Positions 45,170 to 58,460 of a DNA stretch of 64,000 nucleotides are shown here, piece by piece. Numbering within the stretch: position 1 is the stretch's first letter; each line of letters begins with the position of its first letter. The stretch is from Platerodrilus igneus (Eukaryota; Arthropoda; Insecta; Coleoptera; Lycidae): the NCBI GenBank assembly GCA_036346225.1, contig JARFIW010001108.1, positions 4,858,501 to 4,922,500 on the forward strand, read 5' to 3'. The notes beneath the pieces were generated by a model. It was not told the DNA's origin. It worked only from the letters and a program-made list of their open reading frames with translations, and did not search any database. The position numbers were made by a program, and so were the translations under genes.

Positions 45170-46220
45170 AGCAAAATATAAAAAATAATATCATAAAAGT
45201 TCAATCATTAACTGTTTTCGATTCTCTTACTTTTAGTTCCACAGCACATACTCATAAAGTACAAAAGTCATTGCACACCAGTTAAACGCGAAAAGCAAAT
45301 TTTAATCAACATTCGTTACCTGGATTTCTACTGCCCATGGATCTGCTCCCATACCATCGACGTCTGCGGTCTTTATCATTAGCTGCGCCTTCAGGAATGT
45401 CCTCTAATCAGGACTGCACCAACGGTAACTGCTAGCGGCTACTCGGTCCTCTCGATTACCAGAGATTTCCAAATTCCTCTAATTCGGCTACAGACTCTCA
45501 TTTAAGGTAGGTAAACAATCAAATATTTCTACATGGACTCCATTTAATGTGCCTACTATGCACCCAACCAAATATCACGCAGTCGGTACCTACTTATGTA
45601 TGTCTGCTATTCATTTTCATTCTTTAAAACTTTCTATAAATCCTTTGCTCTCCGTTGATCAAAACTTTAACACCACTGGTGTCGGTTATATTTCAAACTA
45701 TGTTCTAAGACTGTTATCACTTGTAGACTAACGTAGTAGCTAGCGCGTAAAGAGAAGCAAAGATAAGAAAGCCCTACCACTAAATCCTCGTGTTTATATA
45801 GGCTTTTTTGCCTCTCTAAAGCTCCTAAATTCGCAAAAAACCGTCGATACAAACAAAGTTTCTCGGTAAACTTCCAACGATTAACCAATTCTTTAAATCC
45901 TACAAGCTAACGTAAACTCATTTCTTCGAAATTTCTACACAAAACATCAACTGCCATCCAAATCCTAGAATTTTGCACCGACAAAAACCCGCTCACCTAG
46001 TTATTTTCTTTGTATCTCTCGCAACGGACACACGTCTTAAACTTTAGCCCCTACTAACCTCAAGTTAATGTTAAAACACTTTCCATAATACACACATTAT
46101 AGTTATCTCCCTTCAACATACTCCCTCAATCAACTACTCCTTACCTTGTATAGCCCCCAAACTTAACGAACTTTGTATTATGCCTGTCTTTCTCTTACTA
46201 CTTCTGCCAAATCTAATATA
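45170..46220 (+). mobile_element. TA-flanked repeat family, copy at 45.2 kb (ends truncated)
   Basis: Homologous to the 11.7-kb copy along its length (ATCATAAAAGTTCA start, GTTACCTGG at 45316, GTGTTTATATAGG at 45790, GTCGATACAAACAAAG, CAACTGCCATCCAAATCC). The minus-strand TATA box at 45793-45800 and CCAG|GTAAC donor at 45320 are conserved. The frame upstream of the donor ('LEDIPEGAANDKD') matches the 11.7-kb copy but has extra breaks. No (TA)n is seen at either edge here. It lies between two mariner relics. Confidence 0.6.
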
Positions 46221-46311
46221 CCGGGTGTTGTTGGAGGATTGAAGCAGAATCTACATAAACGATAATAAAATACAATAAAGGTACGTTTTAATTTTACCGT
46301 TGGAAAGTGAA

Positions 46312-46925
46312 CGTAACAACCCACCGGAAAAATCAGTGCCTAGTTGTCACCAAAAATGTGGACCATCTTCGTCACATAAAGACCAAAATGTTTCAAAGAA
46401 TTTCCGGCAATGTGTGCCAACAATCCTATTCTGTTTGCCGTCGTATTGTATCCGGTGACGAAACCTGGGTTTATCTAAGGCAAGAATCAATAAATAGGGG
46501 AAGAAAAGTCAAAAGGCATTGCAAAAATTCTGGTGCAAGGAGTAATTGGCAAATTATTGCCTATTACGTTTTGAGTTTATTAAGAGGTTGAATCGATTAT
46601 TTATCGAACGCAACTACTATAAGCAGTGAATTACTCACATCCCGTAAGATAATTTCAAAAATAAATAAAACATACAGAACCAAAGTGCGTTTTCTGCTTT
46701 GCACGACAATGTTTTCAGTAACGCTTACAAACCACTAAAAGCTCCACATGCAAAATAGGATTTCAAGAAATTGGTAATGCAGGTTATTTAGTTTAGCTTG
46801 ACCCCAGTGATTTCTTCGTGGGCAGGAATTAAAATAGAAATTTAATGCTGGCAGCTTTAAAGCGGCGTTTAGCAAACAAAACTCCAACTTTCTGGTCGAA
46901 GGTTTAAAACAGATAGATGATCGAT
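46312..46925 (+). pseudogene. mariner transposase relic B (uninterrupted paralogue of relic A)
   Basis: Keeps the first catalytic block 'IVSGDETWVY' near 46442-46472 and the following segment to 'ARSNWQIIAYYVL'. It then carries the IDYL block and the third-Asp region 'LDPSDFF'. Both relics begin at the same point (CCCACCGG) and end near the same point, so they descend from one already truncated copy or from a local duplication. At the position matching the gypsy insertion, relic B reads GAAGAAAAGTC without an insert. Confidence 0.85.
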
Positions 46926-48769
46926 ATAAGCGTTGTGTTGAACTCTAAGTGATTATATTGAAAAACCAAATCGATCTTGGATATGAAACGGTTTCAATAT
47001 CCAAGGTTTATTGTCTGTGAAACAGCTCTCGTATATTACGACTTGAACAAGTGTGTTTTTTGAGAAAGTTTTTTCCCTATGTATGATAAATGTTAGGCAA
47101 TAATTTACCTCCCAATTGACTTTGCGCTCTTCTCGTTATTTCATAATGTTAGATTTAATTCAATATTTATATTCATTAACTTCCTAAGATATCCGATTCT
47201 TCACTTATTTGCTAATCAAATAATTTTCTTTCCTACAGTATAATCTGCCTCTAATGAGAATTTCCTAAAGACCCTTACTAAAATTCCTTCATCATGAACG
47301 TATTAAATTTGCGGTCCTTGGTACATCACAAAGCATGCCGCTTTCTTGTAAACGATTATGATTATGTGAGACTATATTAAAGTGTATAAAAGGGTTGAGA
47401 TATTTTAGGGGATGCCGAGTAATTACACAACACCCTGCTGTAATGAAACTGATACCTTAAAGTTACTACAAAGACATCCGTCGTGCTAAATTAACTGAAC
47501 TGAGTGAAAAGATTAAAGTTGCAAGTACTAAACATAATTAGTTAATTAATTATGCTATAAGTTGTCGCTTCAGAATTAGGTTTTCGTACAAACAGGGTTT
47601 ATTGTCCTTAATTTCTGAGCCGTTGATGGTACAACTATAGTAAATAAGCGATTACGATATGCTTTCTTTTCTAAATGCACAAAAATATGAATTCTTGCAT
47701 ATTAAAATTACATTAAGAAATTGTACGATCGCATTCTGAAAACTGAAGTACATTTACCATAATATTATAAGAGTAATTGATCCGTAAATTAAGGGTTGGG
47801 ACCAACATACACGATAAGTGATATACAAAAGGGATTATCATGTAGCTGAAGAAAAAGTCTTTGCACAGGTGAAACTTACAGTTGCGTTCAAGTTCCGTTT
47901 TATTCAGATCATGACTGCAGAGAGTTATAACCTCGACTTTGCTAACCTATGTGCTCTTATTCTGGTCACAAGCTGGCTGCGGAAAAATAATTAATTTCTT
48001 TCTCCTTATTTAATTACTCTTGTAACAACTGTAGTTGGTTAAAAATGTGGTCATGTTTCTGACCAAATTTTATTGATACGCCAGTTACGTTTCGGACCTT
48101 GGGAGCGGTCTTTTATAAAAACTTCTTCCAAAAACTTTGTAACAAATTTTATTATTCAAACAGATATTAAATATGGAATTTTGAAAAACTGGATTAAAAT
48201 ATTCTAAGTCGAAATAAAATAATAATTGAATTAATACTAGGGCGAGTAGCCTAAGTAAACAACAATGTTAAAGCTGAAATACTGTAGACTGACTGAAAGT
48301 CTTGGAGCTCCTGGGATATTTATGTTGCCCCTGCCTATCACATCTTGCAGAGCTCATGTTTGTTTATTTCTTAATTCTATTCATTATACGATGTAACACT
48401 CTTAATTTCTAAGTAATTGCGGTTTATTAACCGTCTGTGACCTGCACCTGCAGTATCACTTACTGTCTGGAATACAATGTATTGCATACGTTCTCACAAC
48501 TTGCTTGTGAACTTTCAATAACCTTTCTGGTTTACCCTTGAATTTACATTGTTGCATATACGTAAGTTTCTTTAACAATTTCTAATAATTCCTACTAATT
48601 CTATTTGATTATACATATATGGATTGGTGGATTCATAACTCGCCTACTAGTTTAATTTACATCCTTTGAAAGACCGATCGCACAATAACCCTGGGGTGTT
48701 AAAACTTATAAAACTCTCGAATAATATAAGAGATCGTCTTTAATTATTCGATAATAAAGGTCAGAGCAG
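46926..48769. other. no gene recognised
   Basis: AT-rich. TATAAAAGGG near 47387-47396 is TATA-like but no coding exon follows. Confidence 0.4.
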
Positions 48770-49740
48770 AGTTTCGAATTCGATTGACACGCAACCATCG
48801 CCTCGCGGGACATGTTTGATAATCGGGTAGTTAACGTGACGGTATTAAACGCAAAAACTGTTAGTAAACAGGTTTCCAAATGCGAATAACAACGCGTATA
48901 TGAAAATACCGTCGTAAAGGTGGCCTGCGTTAAGAGCTTCTATTTAACACCAGGTTGGAATTAATTTACCTGTAACCATTCCTGCACTGAAAGGTCGACG
49001 GAATTTGTTGAGGACAAACAAAAAACTGTAGTTCTATTGAACTTTTGCTTTCCACCTTCTAAACATTATATGCTGTCTTGTATTTAATAATTGTGATTGG
49101 TGGTATTAATAAGAAAATGTAGAATTGATTAAGAACTTTTTGCGGTTGTACACGCTTGTTTAAAGCGTATTTAAACTCATAAATTCTCGCACAGAAAAGT
49201 AGACAACTGTATCCGCGTAATTCACATGTAAAAATTAAATTGGGTAAATGTCTATAATTGATAAATATTAAACTCTTGTTTTCTTTGCTACATGTATATT
49301 TGACCAATTATGGGTAACTCTTAGTTTTTTCTGTTATTATCTACTGCGAGAATCATGCTTGATAATATAGATAAGGTGTACAAGGCGTAAGGTTTTTTAT
49401 TACTTGTGTTTATTTTAAAGTAGCAGAAGGAGGCGAGAAAAGTGTTGACGAAGCTCCATCAAACTGCAGAAGAAAACTCGTCTCTCGAAACACCCACCTG
49501 CCGGGCAGGCTTTATTTCGATTTTTTTCAAGTAGACTGGCGCTCAAAGGTTTTATTAGACAAAGAGTGTTTAAAGACCATTCAAAGTATTTAGTTAAGTG
49601 TTAGAATTTATTACCCCTAAAAGTATTATACTTAGTTTTATAGAACCCAGACCGCACGACTACAAATTGGCCCGTGCACTGTTTTACTGTTACCCCTCGT
49701 AGAGCAAAACTAATTTAACAAGTAACGGCGGATGAGAAAA
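48770..49740 (+). repeat. old dispersed repeat R2, copy 2
   Basis: Homologous to 31920-32940, same orientation, with small indels. Open frames inside are unsupported. Confidence 0.65.
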
Positions 49741-51079
49741 GTATTGCGAATATGTCATGTTCACCTCAGCAAAATGATGCCTAATCAATTTACTTGCTTT
49801 CTACTGAAATCAGTAGAGACAGTAGAAGAGCATATTTTTACACATCAGTTGGTCAAGATATATCTTGGCGCATTCTTTGCGAAAACAATCTGATTCTGCT
49901 TAAATCGTTGTATAGGGTGTATGGGTCTGTTGAGTGACCCGCTTACGTTTTAATTAAGCATACATTCGTCAACAGAAAATCATTTATTAATTTTAGTTAG
50001 CTCAGGAGCTTTAGTAAAAAGTAACCTTAAAATTTTATTAAAACTGAGTTTTTTTACAGTTTATAAAAGGGCTATTGAATTATATTATTAAAGTAAAATA
50101 CCGGAATGGTCTTGAAAAGTACTCAGTACATTCTTTTACAACCAGCAATACAACAGACTTCATAAGTTGAATATCAAGTTAGAAGTCCTTCAACATATTT
50201 TTCCATAAGCGCTGTCCCATAAACGTTTATTTGAAAACATTCTCGCGCATTGAGAATAACCGAAATCATTATAAATTACTTAACCCGAGAGAAATCCACA
50301 AAACAGTATAAAATTTAGCGGCCCACTCAATGAAGCATAAGTCTATATTAGATAGCAACTGTGGGAGTACATAATATTCCCTACATCGAAAAACCCTTGA
50401 CCTCAACCGCAAGTTCAATCCAAATCGTACAAGCCGTGTGAATAAAGGACATTGGGAATCCACTGAAACACTATAGCTTATAAATACCGCCATCGCATAA
50501 TAGAACGGGCATTCATTCATTCAGATTCATTCAAATCTTTGAACACAAGCTTTAAGGTAAAGTCAAGTGACAAGCACGATCATCGGGCGGTTTATAGTAA
50601 TTCGAGTAATTGTCAATTGAAATCGAGTTTATAAAAGCAAGCCGCAAACGCAAAAGTGCTCCCAGATTCCAGTGCCGTTGCATTGTGAAAAATTCTATAA
50701 TGAATTTTTCTTTAAATAGAAGTTGGATGTATGGATTACTGACACCCTGCACCGAGAAGTTGGGTTGAATCTTGTACTCAAAACAAAAGTTGTAAGTGAT
50801 AGAATTTATCTTTTTAACTGCTTCAGATTCTGCTGAAATATTTACATATAATTTATTAGGATCTAGATCTTTACGCTGGCGCGCTTAGTCAGAGCGTAAT
50901 GTAATAAAAATAAGCACCACAATTGTATTCCTAGCAATTTACATATACCAGTCAAACTGTTGGATAATTATACGTGAATAAACTTAAGATGTTCTTTTCT
51001 TTTAAATAAACCCCCCAATTTGATAATTAGGACAAAGCTTAGTTTATTTGTATTGATTATGAAATATTCATGTTTTAAT
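49741..51079. other. no gene recognised; likely old repeat
   Basis: Frames at 50269-50520 and 50552-50752 (minus) have no recognised domain. A GCTTATAAATACCGCC box near 50468-50483 resembles TTTTATAACCGCC near 35792. Confidence 0.4.
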
Positions 51080-51440
51080 TTAGGTTAAGTAAACAGCTTG
51101 GCGTTTATTATTATTTGTGCTTAGTTTAAATCAATAGGTACAGAAACAAGATGTACACATGATTCCATCAACCTGCGTGGCGGAAATAATCATTTAGTCG
51201 TCACGTACACCACACAAAGTCTATCGAAACAGAAATTTCAGGCGGGTTGGCGCCCAGCATTTTTAGTCGGCCGAAAATTCAGAAACTTTCTATGTAAATG
51301 AAAATGTTGTATACCCCTCAAAGCTTTGCAGTTATTTTTGTAGAATTCACCCCTCCCCACTGGTTGACTGGTGCGTTATTACTGTTACTACTCTGTGTTA
51401 GAGTAAATTTCAAAAGTCAATTTTACACATAACATGCTGT
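51080..51440 (+). repeat. old dispersed repeat R2, copy 3 (3' part only)
   Basis: Matches the last ~360 bp of the 31.9- and 48.8-kb copies, including the GGTTGGCGC and TTACTGTTAC blocks. Confidence 0.6.
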
Positions 51441-54400
51441 CGATTCTATTTTCTTTTGTTTTCAGATATTTTGGTTTGAAGCCTATCAATCAAAACCGTT
51501 CATTTTTGTGCAGCGTTTGTTGATTAAATAATTAGCGAAATGTTTTCGAATCAACCTGGTTTTTGTTAGGTAAGATGACCTGGTTTTTTTTGGCACCGAC
51601 GTGGCGGTATCAAAGTGTGGAGACAGTTTGTTGCATACACAAACCTAAAATTACGTTCTCTGCGTGATGCAATGAAGTTACAGATTGGTTGGAATCTAGG
51701 GTTATTTCATAAGGCGACAACCAAGTTTGCTTCCAGTTTTTTGAAAAACCGTCTGTATGTAGACGTGGTGTTTCCAGATGGAAAGGTTATGATATCTTGA
51801 ATGCAGTCTAACACACTCGTCGAGGATCACTGGAGCGTCCTGTAGACTGAATAAGATATCTTGCGTGTTGCAAAATGATGCATGCAGTTAACTCTCTTAG
51901 GAAGCTAATACTGCTGAAGTTTCCTGCAGTGACGAATTGTGACCGATTGCGTTTCTATAGTTGTTAAGTATATGGCAGCCGCTTGCTTAACAATCAATCT
52001 GACAGCGTAACCGAAGCATTGTGGTAGAACCCTTATGGAAAAAATGGTCTTATGTAGGCGGGTTCAAACGGTGCGTAGAGTTTCCGTAATGCTTCAACAT
52101 GGAGTCTGCATAGAGCAATAGGGGAAAAGCAACAATGCTAATCATCGTAGGTAGGCGCGGGAGTGTTATCCTACTTCACTATATTTTGTTGTTATGGCCA
52201 CAAAATGATTGTTGACACATACTAGATTTTTTTTCTTTGCTCAGCACCATGTAAAGGTAACCTGGAATTTATTAGATGACTATAGAATTTTCGAAAAAGT
52301 TCTCATTAACGAAATTAGATGGAATTTACTTTTTCACTCACCACAAACCTCATTTTATAACATTCAAATAATACTACGGTGTTATAAAACTGCACAATAT
52401 GCAATAATGAATATCAAAATTTGCTATTTGTTATAATGTATCCACGGTCTAGAACTTCTAAAGGCTTTCATGCACGCTCATATGAAATATCCTGTGTAAT
52501 TTCAAAGAATGTAATATCCTTTCAATACTAAAGACGTGGGAGCTGCATTTTAAAAAGGACTTTGGTTCGGTACGACGTTATTTTATTGTAATTTTTATTG
52601 CTAGCATCCAATGCATTAGGTTGAGGAAATTTATATTGTGTTGTTAGTGCTTAGCCATCCTTCGTCATCAACATATGGAAACATTAGATAAGTCGAATTT
52701 TATTAACAGCAAGTTTGCATTATTTAAACCATTTTTTTATATTAGGGATAATTAATTTCATGGGAAACGTTTATAATTCCATACCAATAACTTCTATCAA
52801 TAAGAAAACAACAAAGATAGATTTTAATCGGTATACATAATTGTACAAAATAGCTTGTAATTTCACATGTAGTATAGCACACATTGCATTTAACTTTAAT
52901 TTCCAATGCAAAAGGTTAAACATTATGCAATTTTTCAAGGTAGGTGTATTGAAAGTCTACTATTACCTTGTTATGAAACTAATCAGCTGAAAATTATATG
53001 AGATTATATTCAACATTAGCCTTTAACGGCTTATTAAATTTCCCTAATTGTCTGGCAATTTTAAATATCACATATTGTGGGAAAAGTGTCATTGCAATAG
53101 ATATTCCACAAATCTCACGATCAAAAATCATATAAATCGGGGCACAGAATATACAAAAAAAATTTAGTTCTGTGATATGTAAGTGAAAATAAGCCACCAG
53201 CACGCCAGTTTGCATAAAAAGTAATAAAATTAGTGAGATTTAAATAAAGTTATATATTTGCAAACTAAGTTGGAAAATTTTCAACGGTTTCACACAAAGC
53301 TGTTTAATTGAACGTAAGGGTAAAAATTTATTTTAACTCATATTTATACAATTCTTTTAGAGCTTTTGATTTTACATTTACAACTATTTTGAGCTTCAAG
53401 ATTACTTTAGAATTTTGGTTTCACCTCAAATTCTACATACTTAAATTTAAATATTTTGGTTTTTGCAAAATATTTTGGCTTTACGCCTGAGTTAACGATA
53501 CTTTAACATTACTTTAAAATGTTGGTTAATACTATTTTAATATTATGCCTGAGACGGAGCCTTTTATGACAAGATACTGGTGCTGTGCAGAAAATATTCC
53601 AAAATTAAAGCTTCGTTTTGCTGAGCAAGGTATCAAGTACAACAACTGATTACAACACATACAACAAATGTCACAGAGATTTGAAATATTTTTTATTTAA
53701 AGAATATTTATATTTTATTGTAGAATTCGTAACCTTATTGTTGAATTTTGAATATTAATTGTTTTGTGTGAAGCGAATTTATATTGAGTTGAGTCAACTA
53801 TTAACATTATTGGAGGAAGATTTTTTTGGTGCACAAACAATTCTTCAGTACTTTGACAAAAGTTTTCAAGTTAGGCAAATTCTGGTGCTAAGAAAGCCAG
53901 TTATATCGTTACACATTTATAAAACTTGATTATTAGACTGTGCAATAGCTTATTTAACAAACATCGCACTTCGTTCCTTTGTACACATCTGGCGCCTATT
54001 CAAAATTTTATAATTAGTAAAATATATAACGAACATCCCAATTCGTTCTTTTGTAGATATTTAATACTCATTAGAAATAGGATTAGCGCGCTTTCAGTTT
54101 TCACTTAGAGAGCAAACAACCTGGAGATTCCATAAATTTTGCAAAGGATTTTTGTTTCAGTTCCACCGGCATAGAGCTAGTACAGGGGCATTTAAGCTGT
54201 AAGTTTATATTAGATTTATTGTTTGTTTCCATTCATAGGGTGGAGACATGGCTATATATATATTACTCATATTTAGACCAGGGTAGAAAATTAAATAATC
54301 ACATCAAATAATTTTAATCACCGTGTATAATGAATATTATTAGATAATACGCTTTATTAAAACCATGAAGCATAAATAAATTCGGTCGTCTCAGTAAAAT

Positions 54401-56448
54401 TAAGAAATTTAAATTATGTACAAGACGCTTTATATCAAAAGAAGCAGTATTAAAAAGCTCTGCGTGTAATGTAATTATTCCTAAACAAATGGAAATTACG
54501 TGCAAAATTTATCTTAATTAACTCTATTTCAAGTAACCGGTATTGAACAAAACGTACAGATAATATCTATAGAAACTTGTAAAAACCCAATAAAATGCAA
54601 ATCCTAGAAGTGTTAGTTAGAAGTAGGATGTTTGAACACACCTGCGTATTTTAAAAGGCAGTTTCAGTTTAATTTGTTTAAATAAACATGTCGATTCTAA
54701 GGATATTGGAAACGGTCAGATGCTTTAGCACGAAATACAAAACAGGGTTTATTTAAAAAGCTCTGAGAATTAATATTATTTTGAACACCTGCGTAGTTTA
54801 AATATCACGTACGGCGAAAATTGTGTAGATAACAAATGGTTTCAAAGAATCTTGGAGAAACCGGGGCTTAATATTCACGAGAATGTGCGATACGGGGTTA
54901 TTTAACCCAGATAGTCCACATGGACTAAAATATAATCGATAATAAAGAATATCAATTTGCACCAATACGAACAGGTTAGAAAAGGAAAGAGAAAATGCGT
55001 CAAGCAAAGACACATATAGTAAAAGGCGTGATTTAAACAACGTCACGAGGGTCACAATTGGTTGAAAATAGGATGCAAATATCAGAGGTAGAAACAACAA
55101 TTTCTGTACAAAATTAATTAGTTTTTCTCGGACATGTTTGCGTGCCGTGTGAGAATTTCTGAGATTTAAATGGGGCGAGTGAAAATTCGTAAAACCGACG
55201 CGCGAGCGACGGACTGGGAACATAGAATGAGAAATTCGTGAGAATTGTCTGTTTTGGGGAACAGACCGACAGACAGGCTTTTGCTATATATACCGGTGGT
55301 AATATGAATTTCGGCCTCTTAGACTTTTGACTATTCGATGCGTTAAAAGCTCTTACATCCGCGACTTGATTCAAGATGTTAAACAGTGCATTTCAGTTTG
55401 ATAAAATAATTTAAAGTTTGCTCGTATATTTTAGTGATTCAAAATAGTTTGTTATTTACGTGCTAACATGAATGTACTTCAGTGCACTTAGATACAAGGT
55501 AATAAAATTTAGTATCCCTGTACCAATTAGCAAAATTTACAACGACAAATGTATACACAAAAGTAGGCAGTTTTGGCGTATATTGGTGAAAGACGCATGA
55601 ATTTCTCTGCTATTTTTCGGGGGTGTTAATAATTAAATGGTTCAAATACGTGTCTGGATCCACGAAACAAGGGTCAGATATACACAGATGAGTTCCGGAA
55701 AAGCCCAGAAACAACTTTAAATAAATGGTGATGGAGAAAATTTTAAAAGCGTTGAGAATTAGAAGCCGTAAATATAATCCTGTTGGAATGCTGTGATTAA
55801 CTAAAGGGACGATGTACATTGAAGCTTCGAGGACAGTAACCTTTAGGTAAATTATACTATTTTGTTTGACATTTTTGTGTGTGTTGAATAACTTTATAAT
55901 TGATTTACTTTAAATGGACATTAGTGAAATTGTACTAACCATAAAATTTTAATTTTAAGATGAAATTTGCTTGTTTAAGTAGAAAGGGGTATTTGGTATT
56001 GATGTTCGGGAATATGATGAAACTTTGGGTATGTCTTTGAGCTCAATTAGACGAACCTGGTTAATTAACGTAAAGGGGTGGTAGATGCTCCCTTTTTACT
56101 CTGCTTATATTGTTATATTAATTAGGAGGCATCCAACAAGGACTTTAATTCTGGATGCACGTTAAAGTGATAATAAAATTAATCTTGAAATTCTTTTTAA
56201 AACTGAATTTTATGCTGAAATTTAATTTGAAAATTTAATGTATTCTGAATATTGATGTAAATAGAGTTAACGTTGATGTTTGTGGTAGGAATGTGTTGTT
56301 TAATTTTATGAATGAGGAGGTTTATAAAATTAGGTGAGCAGCTGAAAATGAACCAGGATCACAGCAGTTTATGACGCCCAATCGGTGGGACTAGAATTTT
56401 TTTGTTGAAAGGACCAGTTCCCGCATTCAAAGGAGTATATCACAGCAA
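51441..56448. other. no gene recognised over 5 kb
   Basis: Only weak features. A ~72-bp direct duplication lies at 53956-54064 (ACGAACATCCC...TTCGTTCTTTTGTA). A ~150-bp-spaced direct repeat of TTTGAACACCTGCGTAKTTTAAA occurs near 54629 and 54779. A CTATATATA box lies near 55281-55290. A 141-residue minus-strand frame (55223-54798) has two hydrophobic segments and no recognised domain; it is the longest frame outside the transposons and may be chance. Confidence 0.4.
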
Positions 56449-56475
56449 TATATATATATATATATATATATATAT
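56449..56475. repeat. (TA)n core with inverted TTGCTRTG termini
   Basis: The left flank TATATCACAGCAA and the right flank TTGCTATGCTATTGG are inverted copies of the family terminus around the TA tract. Confidence 0.95.
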
Positions 56476-58440
56476 TGCTATGCTATTGGCGGAATTATCA
56501 TGCCCCTACGTTGGGCTGTTATATTTATTTGCTATGAACTGTAATTCTCAAGCCCCTTCGTTGTGCTGTTAATTTTGCTATGAACTCTAAATTATTCGCG
56601 CTCCATCATTTTGACGACCATTTTAATATTACTATGCATAAACAAGATTGTAATTATCTCCTCCGTTGGACTGTCTTATTAATACTGCTATCAATTCTCC
56701 AGAAACTTAACTGGATTTTATCTTGAAGCAACCTTGTCTACCAATTGCAAAATTCGATACGTTACCGCCTTGCGTGTTATCAATTTCCTATTTATACTCG
56801 TAGCTCCTCCTTGAACTATTTAATCTTATGACCTCGGCTAGCATTTATTTGAAATTATAAAATTCAGTTAATTTCGATTTTATATAATGAACCCAATATA
56901 TTTTGTACAGCTTTTGTAAATTATTTGAAACACACTTTTCAATTAGTTACTGTTATAAATCTCATTTATTAACAATCATCTACTATTTACTCAAAACCCA
57001 AAGTCACCAAAAAAAAACCTATTATCCTTATCAACGAAGTGTAGAATATTCTAAACCTGTTATCATATTACTCATTGTATGCAACTTCTTTTGTTGACTT
57101 TTCACAAGCATATTATATTAAGCAAATTCAAAATAAAAAAATATGTAGAAAAACAAAATGTCTTATAACTAAAAAATCTGACCTGGTATATTTCTTCACA
57201 TCGACGCTTCCATTTGAAATAAAAATTATCTTCCCCAATTCAGGATTACATTTAAATTATTGCCATTACACTATAGACTACCATTAATTGATACACCCCC
57301 AATTTATTGTCGTTCCATTTCGGATTTATTTATTCTTATCAATCAATTTTCTCTAACTTCAAATTGTATTATCCTTCACCCAGACTTCAAAATTGTATTA
57401 CTGTATTTTCCCCTGGACTTCAAAATTGTATTTTTCTCCCTCATACATCAGATTTGTATTTTTTTCCCTCATACATCAGATTTGTATTTTTCTCCCTCAT
57501 ACATCAGATTGTAGTTTATTTCACCCCTCGTACTTCAGAATTGTATCACTGGATTTTCCCCCGGACTTCAGAACCGTTTTTAATCGGCAATTATAGTTTT
57601 CATCTTGGCACTTATTTTTATCTTTCACTTTTAAAATTTACGTATTATTTTATTTCATAACGACGCACTTCGGCCTTTGATGAGTTCAAAACTAACTTCG
57701 TTATCACGGTGCTTGCTAATATATTCTTTATTTCCCACTCCATCCGTGGGTATGGTCTAGAGCTCGTCGCTTATTTCTGACCAATCAAATAATTACATTT
57801 AAAGCAGTTTCTGATGTAATGCACCACGATTCTCCATAGTCATAACATGCTTGCAGCTGTCTTTCGTTATCAACATGCTGTGTTTTGATATATTTAATTG
57901 CTTTCCCATAAACAACTGATGCAACTCGACTTTATATTTTCATATTTACCTGCGATTCACGCAATTTTTAATCTGCTTTCTTATCAAAAATGGTTAGATA
58001 TTTGTACGCATTTATATTAGCTACCTGAAGCTCTATTTCTATATCCGTATTAATCTAATCGTCTGGAACTCTTCTGAATGCGTGTCTAATTACACTTTAT
58101 CATTTATTTATAAATATACGTTTGCTTCCACTGAAAAATATTATTACTTGCTTTACCTAAATTAACTAAACTTTATCTACAGGGTATTTAATATTTATTA
58201 TTTACTTAATGAATGTATTTCTCATTCCTACGCCAACTATGCGTCCTCCTATGTGTATCTGCGTCGCTTAAAACTATTTATACTTTATATACAGGGTGTT
58301 GACTGCTTACTATCTACAAACTATATCTATTTCTTAATTTTTCACTAAATAAGTGCAGTTTTCTGCTGCCTATGGTAATTTTTCCTTTCTAAATGACCTT
58401 TCCTATAAAGTGCACCCTTAAGCAACCCCTTATCACAGCA
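56476..58440 (+). mobile_element. TA-flanked repeat family, copy at 56.5 kb
   Basis: 1.96 kb bounded on both sides by (TA)n. The right end read inward is TTGCTGTGATAAGGGGTTG, then CTTAAGGGTGCA. This matches the left end of the 33.7-kb copy at 28 of 31 positions. The left end carries four TTGCTATG/TTACTATG-led units at 56474, 56529, 56575 and 56629, each followed by a CCCCTTCGTTG-like block. An internal 28-bp minisatellite lies at about 57365-57575. No conserved coding frame. Confidence 0.7.
57365..57575. repeat. 28-bp minisatellite (CATACATCAGATTTGTATTT)
   Basis: Nearly perfect 28-bp units at 57442, 57470 and 57498, flanked by diverged ACTTCAAAATTGTAT units. Three overlapping open frames here (57260-57660) are products of the repeat. 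Confidence 0.9.
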
Positions 58441-58460
58441 ATATATATATATATATATAT
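58441..58460. repeat. (TA)n microsatellite
   Basis: 20 bp of AT repeats shared by two adjacent TA-flanked segments. Confidence 0.95.

Noticed and set aside
54798..55223. 141-residue minus-strand frame, the longest outside the transposons, with two hydrophobic segments
   Set aside because: No recognisable domain, no splice or promoter context matched to its start, and a frame of this length can occur by chance in 64 kb on six frames. Noted in the interval entry only.
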